Positions 57,840 through 64,000 of a stretch of 64,000 nt of DNA are shown here, one piece after another (position 1 is the stretch's first letter; each line of letters begins with the position of its first letter). Source of the stretch: Diphasiastrum complanatum (Eukaryota > Streptophyta > Lycopodiopsida > Lycopodiales > Lycopodiaceae); assembly GCA_029204225.1 (NCBI GenBank), contig CM055096.1, positions 76,973,024 to 77,037,023 of the forward strand, given 5' to 3'. The notes beneath the pieces are model-generated. The model saw only the letters and a program-made list of their open reading frames with translations. It made no database searches and had not been told where the DNA came from. A program made the position numbers and the translations under genes.

Positions 57840-58110
57840 ATCTTTTCTAGAAATTTTCGTGAAATTTTCGAGAATTTTTCTTGACTTCTCTCAATCTTTC
57901 AATATCATTTTTAAAGTATTTTCGAGAACTTTTCGAGAACCTTTCATGACACTAAATTTGTTAATCAAATTTTCGTAAAGCATTTTCGAGAATTTTTCTA
58001 AAATCTTTTCTAGCATTTTCTCCAGTTTTTCGAGAAAAATTCTCGTATGTCACTAAGATTTTCGAGAGTTTCTGTATCATTTTTTAGGACCCTTCTAGAA
58101 TATTTCTAGC
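57840..58110 (+). promoter_or_regulatory. 11-bp-phased TTCnnGAA array
   Basis: TTCTAGAA, TTCGTGAA and TTCGAGAA start at 57,845, 57,856 and 57,867; TTCGAGAA, TTCGAGAA and TTCATGAC at 57,921, 57,932 and 57,943; further copies at 57,985, 58,029 and 58,093, with a decayed one at 58,104. The 11-bp step equals one helical turn. TTCnnGAA is the core pair of heat-shock elements, but HSEs step by 10 bp, so binding is not assured. It lies between integrase and the extra ORF. Confidence 0.6.
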
Positions 58111-58540
58111 ATATTTCTGAGAATCTTTTGAGAATCTCTTGACCTACTTTTTGTATCCCTCCATTAAAGATGATGGCCACGTGATCATCATTATTCACAC
58201 GTGTGTACGCTCACATATCAAAACAAATATTGTTTCTCCTTAATTTATTTATTTTTCTTTCCACAAATGGTCTTCCGTCATTAAAGATCGATCTGTCAAA
58301 TTATGGTTTCAAACACTGAGCCATGCACGTCCTCCATAAATGGAAGTGACAGATGTCAAGTCACCATGCCACATCATCATCCCTTCCACATCGCTACTGC
58401 TTATCAGAGTTATTTTCCATTTTTCTTCTTTACACTTTCTGCTTGCGAGTTTATGCTTTCTTGCGTTCATTTTCTTTGCGATCAAAGCACTCTTTGGCGA
58501 ACTATTGTGATCTACGGAGCTATCGTCAAACATTCGACCA

Positions 58541-59901
58541 ATGGCTTTCGGACCAAGTTCTAGCTGTAATATCATCTGGAAAGCACGCGTAGGAATCCAT
58601 CTGGCATCCATCCAGTCCTTTTTGGATCGATGCAGGTTGGGTGATTTGAAAGTGGGCCCCTCCATCATCCTCTCTAAAGTCAGTACTGAGTTTGTGAACT
58701 CTATCCATTCAATTTCGGAGGAGGAATTCAAAGTTCACGTACGAGGCCAATTCTTCACCATCTCTGAAGACTTGTTTTGCACAACCCTCGGACTACCATT
58801 GGATGGGAAGCTGGTTGCGACAAATAAAGATTCAGTGGATGAATCGGCCCACTTTTGGAGCAATTGTTTCGTACCCACGAAGGGGTACAAAATCTCTATG
58901 ATCCAAGATACAACATTCAAACTGTTTTGTAAATATGCAAACCAAGCAATATTTTTGACGAATGCGGATGCAACAATTTTAGTTCAAAATTTTGGTTACA
59001 TATTGGATGCGCTTGCGGGTAATCCATGTGCTTCGGCGTTATCACATACAAAGCTTTTTTGTGCTGGATCAAACATCAAAAGTTTTCTAGAGTCGGAGCC
59101 CATGTTTCTCGCCTATGCACTCATTTTCAAATTTTGACTGAGCAAGAAAAAATAATGCTGACGGGAAGGATGTTGGGTCCCAAGCCAATTGATCTTTCCA
59201 GCCTCACTTTCGTACCTATTTCGGTTACATCCGATGCTGCACCAGCAGTCGAAGTAGCATCCACCACTGCTATGGAGAGTGAAGTTGTGGCAATGGATAT
59301 CGATGGAGCTGCTGCTGCTGATTCTTCAAAGCCAGCATCTGCTTCCACATCTCAGAAGCAGCAGAGTGCATCCACCTCTGAGGATGACGCAACCCAGTTT
59401 GACACATCCGACAAAGGACGAACAACTGCTGAAGGCGACACTAGGGCACCTGTGGCAGATGAAGAAGAACTAGACGACCAGCCCCAGTGATTTCGATCCA
59501 TGACAGAGAAAGCCAAAAATCTAGTGGCTGACGTATATGAGTTGGATAAGTACCACCGACAACTCACGATGCAGCTTATCAACTCAGAGAGAAAATCTCT
59601 AGACTCTCTGAAGGAGTCCTTTGAGAAGATCAATTCGCTCAAATCAGACAACACAAAGCTGATCGAACAAAATCTTTCTCTTGAAACACAGCTTCAGACT
59701 CTAATAAAAGAAGCTGATTTTTTGAAGCGGACAAATAAGACGATTCAGGCCAAGTCTGACAATTTTCAGACTCAAAACGATTCTTTGAAGCAGCAAATTT
59801 TGGCTGCAAATCAACATAATGTCGCTCTCCAGAAACACTTACAAGAGGAGCGAATGACATGGACATTAGGCCACAGATGGCATGACATGCAATGGTACTA
59901 G
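58541..59901 (+). pseudogene. Additional post-integrase ORF of the Gypsy element
   Basis: 198 codons from 58,541 read LKVGPSIILSKVSTEFVNSI, then EEFKVHVRGQFFTISEDLFC and TTLGLPLDG, resembling the N-terminal domain of plant 'putative transposon proteins' found in Tat/Athila-derived ORFs. A frameshift (59,026-59,137) leads to an Ala/Ser/Asp-rich part (59,150-59,490), a TGA, and a coiled coil (59,500-59,901; SLKESFEKINSLKSDNTKLI). No transmembrane segment or enzyme motif is visible, so it is not a clear env-like protein. Function unknown. Confidence 0.6.
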
Positions 59902-59950
59902 TCAACCATTCTTACATATGGATATCAGATTCAAGATCATACCATGGTTT

Positions 59951-60064
<114 letters not shown>

Positions 60065-60630
60065 TGATGAGAGAGAGTGTGTGTTTTGGAGATTCCAAAT
60101 AGCTTTCGAATCCAAATTTGACATAGCATCCCTATGCCATACCTCCAAAACTCCTTCTCCAAGCACCTACACACAAAGAAGCAAGAGCAAGAGGAAATCC
60201 AAAATGATACAATGATTATTAGCCTTGGAAGGGAGGGGAGTTTCTCCTCTTATAGGAAGGGGGGAGGCTTGGGGAAGTGGTTGAGTTTTTAGTACAAGTG
60301 TGAGAGGTGTAAGGGGTAAGTAGAGTGAGGGGGTGAGGTGAATTAGTTAGAGGGAGTGAATGGGTGATGTGTATTAGCTCTGGAGAGTTAATATGATCAT
60401 TTGGCATATGAAGTGAGAGTGTAGGAGGGCGCCCCACTCTAGGTGTCAAATCGCCTAGAATGCATGTGGAAAAGTAGGAGGGAGGTAGGTGGTACAAGGT
60501 TTAATCTTGACTTTTAATTAGATATAGTTTTTCATGGTTACAACTTGGGAATTCACCCAAGTGCAATCTTCCTAAGGACGAGCCAAGGTATATGTCCATC
60601 TTGTTTTGCATAATGTCCATCAATTCCTAG
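60065..60630. other. Unassigned DNA after the Gypsy element
   Basis: Purine-rich GGGAGG and GTGAGG words dominate 60,220-60,500. The minus-strand frame here is a low-complexity artefact. No 3' LTR was recognised. Confidence 0.4.
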
Positions 60631-60638
60631 GCCCTTTT

Positions 60639-61040
60639 TTTCTAGAGGTTGCCCATCCTCAATCATGATCATTGGCACTTATTTTCTAGAGGTTGCCCAT
60701 CCTCAATCATGGTGGAAAAGGTTACTAGGGTGGTCAGACCCTAGTCTTTATCCCGTTCTTTATAAACTCCTCTACACCTTAATTATAGACTTGTAATAAA
60801 TCTTCTTTATATACTCTTCTGAGCCGTCATTATAGACTTTGTCAAAAGCCTTCTTGTTTACTGTCTTTAAGCTTAGAAAGCTTCTTGTTTCGATTCTTGC
60901 TCTTCTAGCACTTTCTCGAGTACCTGCACAGACCCTCAAATGAAAGGTCAGTCCTTAAGCCCAGAGGGCTTCTTATTCTTGTTCTGATTCTTCAGGTACG
61001 TTCGTGAGTACCTACACATCCCTTCAAAGAAAGGTTAGTG
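60639..61040. repeat. Small local duplications
   Basis: A 29-bp repeat TTTCTAGAGGTTGCCCATCC... at 60,639-60,667 and 60,683-60,711 (44-bp offset), and an imperfect duplication of about 80 bp (60,871-60,953 and 60,958-61,036), each with CGAGTACCTGCACA or GAGTACCTACACA and CAAAGAAAGGT-like ends. Confidence 0.7.
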
Positions 61041-61630
61041 TTTATAATACCGTCAAACATGGTTTTCTTAGTTCTACAGATATCATTGTTTGTTACTCAA
61101 TTCATTAAAATAATAAATCCATACAATATCCTAAAAGAATATTGATCGTTGATAATTCTATATCATCAAAGTCTATCTAGGCTTTGAAGCTGGGAAAGTC
61201 TTTATTACTTAGAGGCAATTTGTCTCTACAAATTACACCCCTCCAACGCATAAAACGTGGTCCTCAACGAACATTTCTCAAATAATCTTTTAAAATTTCT
61301 GGATATTCTTGGAAGAATTCTTTTTTCCATTTATCTTGCATCCATAGTTGCGGATTATTCTTAACTGGAGGAGATATAGTGTTTTCATTAATCTTTTACT
61401 TTCAAATCTGATCTTTACACATTAAGATCTTCTTTGGGTGAAGAAGAATCTCTTAGATTTCTTGATCTACTTCAGATCTCTTGAGCTATGAAATAAGACT
61501 AGCTTTCTTTCTGAATCTATCTAGGATAGTCCAAATTATTTCATTTCCATCATGGGTTTAAGATAGCCCAGAAACAGAATTCATAGCAAAAGGTTTCTTG
61601 GGGGATTCAAAAATGGGTAAAGGGTGCGGG

Positions 61631-62040
61631 CTGAACTGATATTAGGGTTTTAAAAATGACCTAATTTTGTCTTACGGTTCAAAAGTAATAGGCAGTCAAA
61701 GTTTGGGAGCCAAAACTTTGACTGTCGATAACTTTTGAACCGTAAGTCGGATTTAGGTCATTCTGGTGCCGTTGCAAAGCCCTCGTCAAGCTCTTTCCTA
61801 AGAAATTTTTTTTTTCAAAACTTTAATATCGGTTTAGTGCACACCCTTTGGGTTTGAGCCCACTCAAACCATAATGGCGTGCACTAGACCGATATTAGGG
61901 TTATTTTTTTTTAAATATATATATTTTTTTTAGATGAGAGATGTTTTTGCAAATGTTGACTGCCTATAACTTTTTAGCCGTATTTCGGAACTAGGTCATC
62001 TAGGGTGCCATTGCAAAGCTCTCGTCGAGCTCTTTCTAAT
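61631..62040. repeat. Module repeated three times, two inverted repeats
   Basis: The module TTTGACTG-ATAACTTTTGAACCGTA-TAGGTCAT occurs inverted at about 61,650-61,707, direct at 61,716-61,801 and direct at 61,955-62,040. The first two form a stem with 37-bp arms (61,671-61,707 and 61,710-61,746). A second hairpin with 34-bp arms lies at 61,825-61,858 and 61,863-61,896 (ATATCGGT-TAGTGCAC). Confidence 0.8.
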
Positions 62041-62479
62041 GGCAGCATGGTCATCTCAATTGGAGCTACAATTAAGAAGTCAGACTATTTGAAATTCTCT
62101 CGCACCATCATCTGAAAATGCAAAGGAGAACTGAAACCCGCCGATTCCAAGCACCAATTGCACATATTTTCAAGGGCGTGGGTCCCCTTGGAGCACTTTT
62201 CAAAGGGAGAAATATGCAAGAGAACTATAGTTTAGAAAAACTAACGCTAGTTAAACTATTTGGACAGATATTTAACATATGGGCATCACATATTGTCCAA
62301 TGAAATATTTATTTCTGTCCGACAAGAGTTTTTGAAATAATAAAAAGTAACCTGAAAACTTAATACTTTTTTCGTTCGGTGAGCACTGTTACAGTGTTGT
62401 ACACATGTTATAAGATTATTGGTCTGTTTGGAGGCTTGAAGCATGTGAAGTCAACAAAAGCATGTTTACAAAGGGCCCA

Positions 62480-64000
62480 TTTTGAATCCAAAGTTCTCCT
62501 AATGTCTGGTCTGGTATAGATTATGGCATACATAAGAGATCATATAATAGATTAATAAGGATACTCACACATCTGCTCCTTCTCTTGAATTGTTTGAGGA
62601 CATTGGTCCTTTCACAATTCGAGACCTGGTTCCATTGGTGAGAGAGCTAATTTGCAATTAACCAGATTATATCTGACTAACATATTGTGGATGTACCTCT
62701 GCTTAGTAATGTAGATCAACTTCTATTTTGTCTCTTTGGATTTGAATACCTAGGTAGAAATGAGCCTCACCCAGATTGGTCCTGTCGAATTCAGAAGATA
62801 ACATTGTCTTGGCTTCTTTTATCAGATCGATATTGTTGCTGAAAAGCAGTGTGTCGTCCACATACAAAGTGATAATGATAAAATATTGATGCACTATCTT
62901 GAAGTAAACATTGGAATTTGACGAGCTTGGTGCATAGCTGTGATCAATAAAGAAAGTATTGATCCTTTGAAACCATGCTCGAGCAGATTGATTCAAGCCA
63001 TAAAGTGCTTTATGAAGTTTACACACATGATTGTGTTTACCTTCAGTATTGTAACCTTCAGGTTGCACCATGTATATGTCCTCTTCGATGACTCCATTAA
63101 GATATGATGTCTGTACATCCATTTGATGTATTTCTATATCTGCTGCAGCAGCAAATGATGTCAAAAGTTGAATAGAAGAATGCTTAACTACTGGACTGAA
63201 AGTCTCAGTGTAATCGATGTTATGTATATGAGAAAATCTCTTGGCTACAAGTCCAGCTTTTCTTCTATCGATGCTTACATCTGTCTTGTACTTGATTTTG
63301 AATATCCATTTGAAATCAACTACATTTCTGCTGGCAGGTAATTCGACAATTGTCCATGTCTGGTTCTTGGTAAGAGATGAATACTCTTTATCCATAGCTT
63401 CTTTCCAGAGATCGAAATCGAACTGACTGAGTGCTTCTTCGACAGTCGTCAGCTCCTGAACAAGGTAAGCTACAGACTCATCAATATACCTAATAGGTGG
63501 TCTGCTAGTTCCTGTCTATCTTATGGATAATAAAAGAAGTTGATTATTTTCATGATGCTATAGTTGCTGGAACTACAAGATCATCATTTTCGGATTCGTC
63601 GTTGGTAAGTCGTTCATCATCAGTAGATGAGCTTGGACCTTCAATAGGAATAGTCAACTGAGAAACTGAAATGTTCGATATGTCAGAAGAGTCCGACAAC
63701 TCAACTACATGGGCTTTGCCTTTTCCTTTGAGGTCGATAAACTGATCTTGGATGAAGATGACATCCTGGCTAGTGGATGTCTTCGACTCGACAGGATAAA
63801 ACAACTTGTAAGCTTGATCTGAAGTAGTGTAGCTGATGAAAATCGATTTGCTACTTTGGAAGTTGAGCTTCTCCTTGAGATCATGAGGAATTTGCGAATA
63901 AGCGATACATCCAAAAACTCGTAAGTTTGATAAAGAAGGTTTGGTACCTGCCTAAACTTTGTTTGGCATTTTCTCTAAGAGACCTTTAGTAGAACATCTG
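62480..64000 (-). mobile_element. Ty1/Copia pol fragment, cut by the window edge
   Basis: Minus-strand pol entering from the right edge. The integrase-RT hinge RVFGCIAYSQIPHDLKEKL is near 63,930-63,870, followed by the RT and ending in YAIIYTRPDI near 62,490. Frameshifts lie near 63,500 and 62,710. It differs clearly in sequence from the Copia element at 957-5947. No LTR is visible inside the window. Confidence 0.85.
62703..63395 (-). pseudogene. Copia reverse transcriptase
   Basis: 230 open codons: MDKEYSSLTKNQTWTIVELP, FKWIFKIKYKTD, IHQMDVQTSYLNGVIEEDIY, KLHKALYGLNQSARAWFQRI and the catalytic YVDD (IITLYVDDTLLFS). After DKIEVDL the frame shifts and continues to about 62,490 (RYIHNMLVRYNLVNCKLALS). 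Usual Copia residues KARLVAKG read RKAGLVAKR, a further sign of decay. Confidence 0.9.

Noticed and set aside
60219-60497. Pro/Ser/Thr-rich protein
   Set aside because: Low-complexity purine-rich DNA with no domain or splice support.

Overview
This window is nuclear DNA of a land plant with a transposon-rich genome. The evidence is a kinesin gene with GT-AG introns of plant ARMADILLO-REPEAT KINESIN (ARK) type, plant-lineage Copia, Ty3/Gypsy, LINE and hAT elements, a tRNA-derived SINE, and many long GA/CT microsatellites. Introns of 7.5 and 13.9 kb point to a large genome (fern, lycophyte, gymnosperm or early angiosperm), but the sequence does not fix the lineage. No CRISPR array, operon or organellar gene is visible.

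Layout. (1) 1-6.6 kb: minus-strand Ty3/Gypsy remnant carrying two nested insertions, a 65-bp SINE inside its reverse transcriptase and a complete 4,991-bp Copia element (957-5947) with 275-bp LTRs and an AAAAT target duplication. (2) 6.65-7.05 kb: four GC-rich hairpins in AT-rich DNA. (3) 8,475-43,414: one host gene on the minus strand, an ARK kinesin. I could assemble 18 exons whose phases all agree, giving an 879-aa protein: short Ser/Pro-rich N-terminus, motor, coiled coil, ARM repeats. Its introns hold most of the mobile DNA: a 5-kb hAT element (14.09-19.08 kb), a LINE (about 20.4-25.6 kb) split by a 2.2-kb retroelement remnant, a second SINE copy (27.2 kb), a second hAT remnant (about 38 kb), a TIR element (39.3-40.0 kb) and a 504-bp hAT-like MITE with a perfect 8-bp target duplication (41.3-41.8 kb). 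(4) 43.4-52 kb: upstream flank of the kinesin, then intergenic DNA with 148-bp and about 135-bp tandem repeats and a perfect hairpin. (5) 52.9-60 kb: plus-strand Ty3/Gypsy of Tat/Athila type with a primer-binding site, decayed gag-pol, an 11-bp-phased TTCnnGAA array and an extra ORF after integrase. (6) 60-62.1 kb: unassigned DNA built of small duplications and inverted repeats. (7) 62.5-64 kb: minus-strand Copia pol fragment running off the window.

The only gene that looks functional is the kinesin. No new multi-gene system is supported. The least familiar items are the sub-100-bp SINE with two target-site-duplicated copies, the series of small DNA elements each carrying its own palindromic subterminal word, the 11-bp TTCnnGAA array, and the post-integrase ORF.
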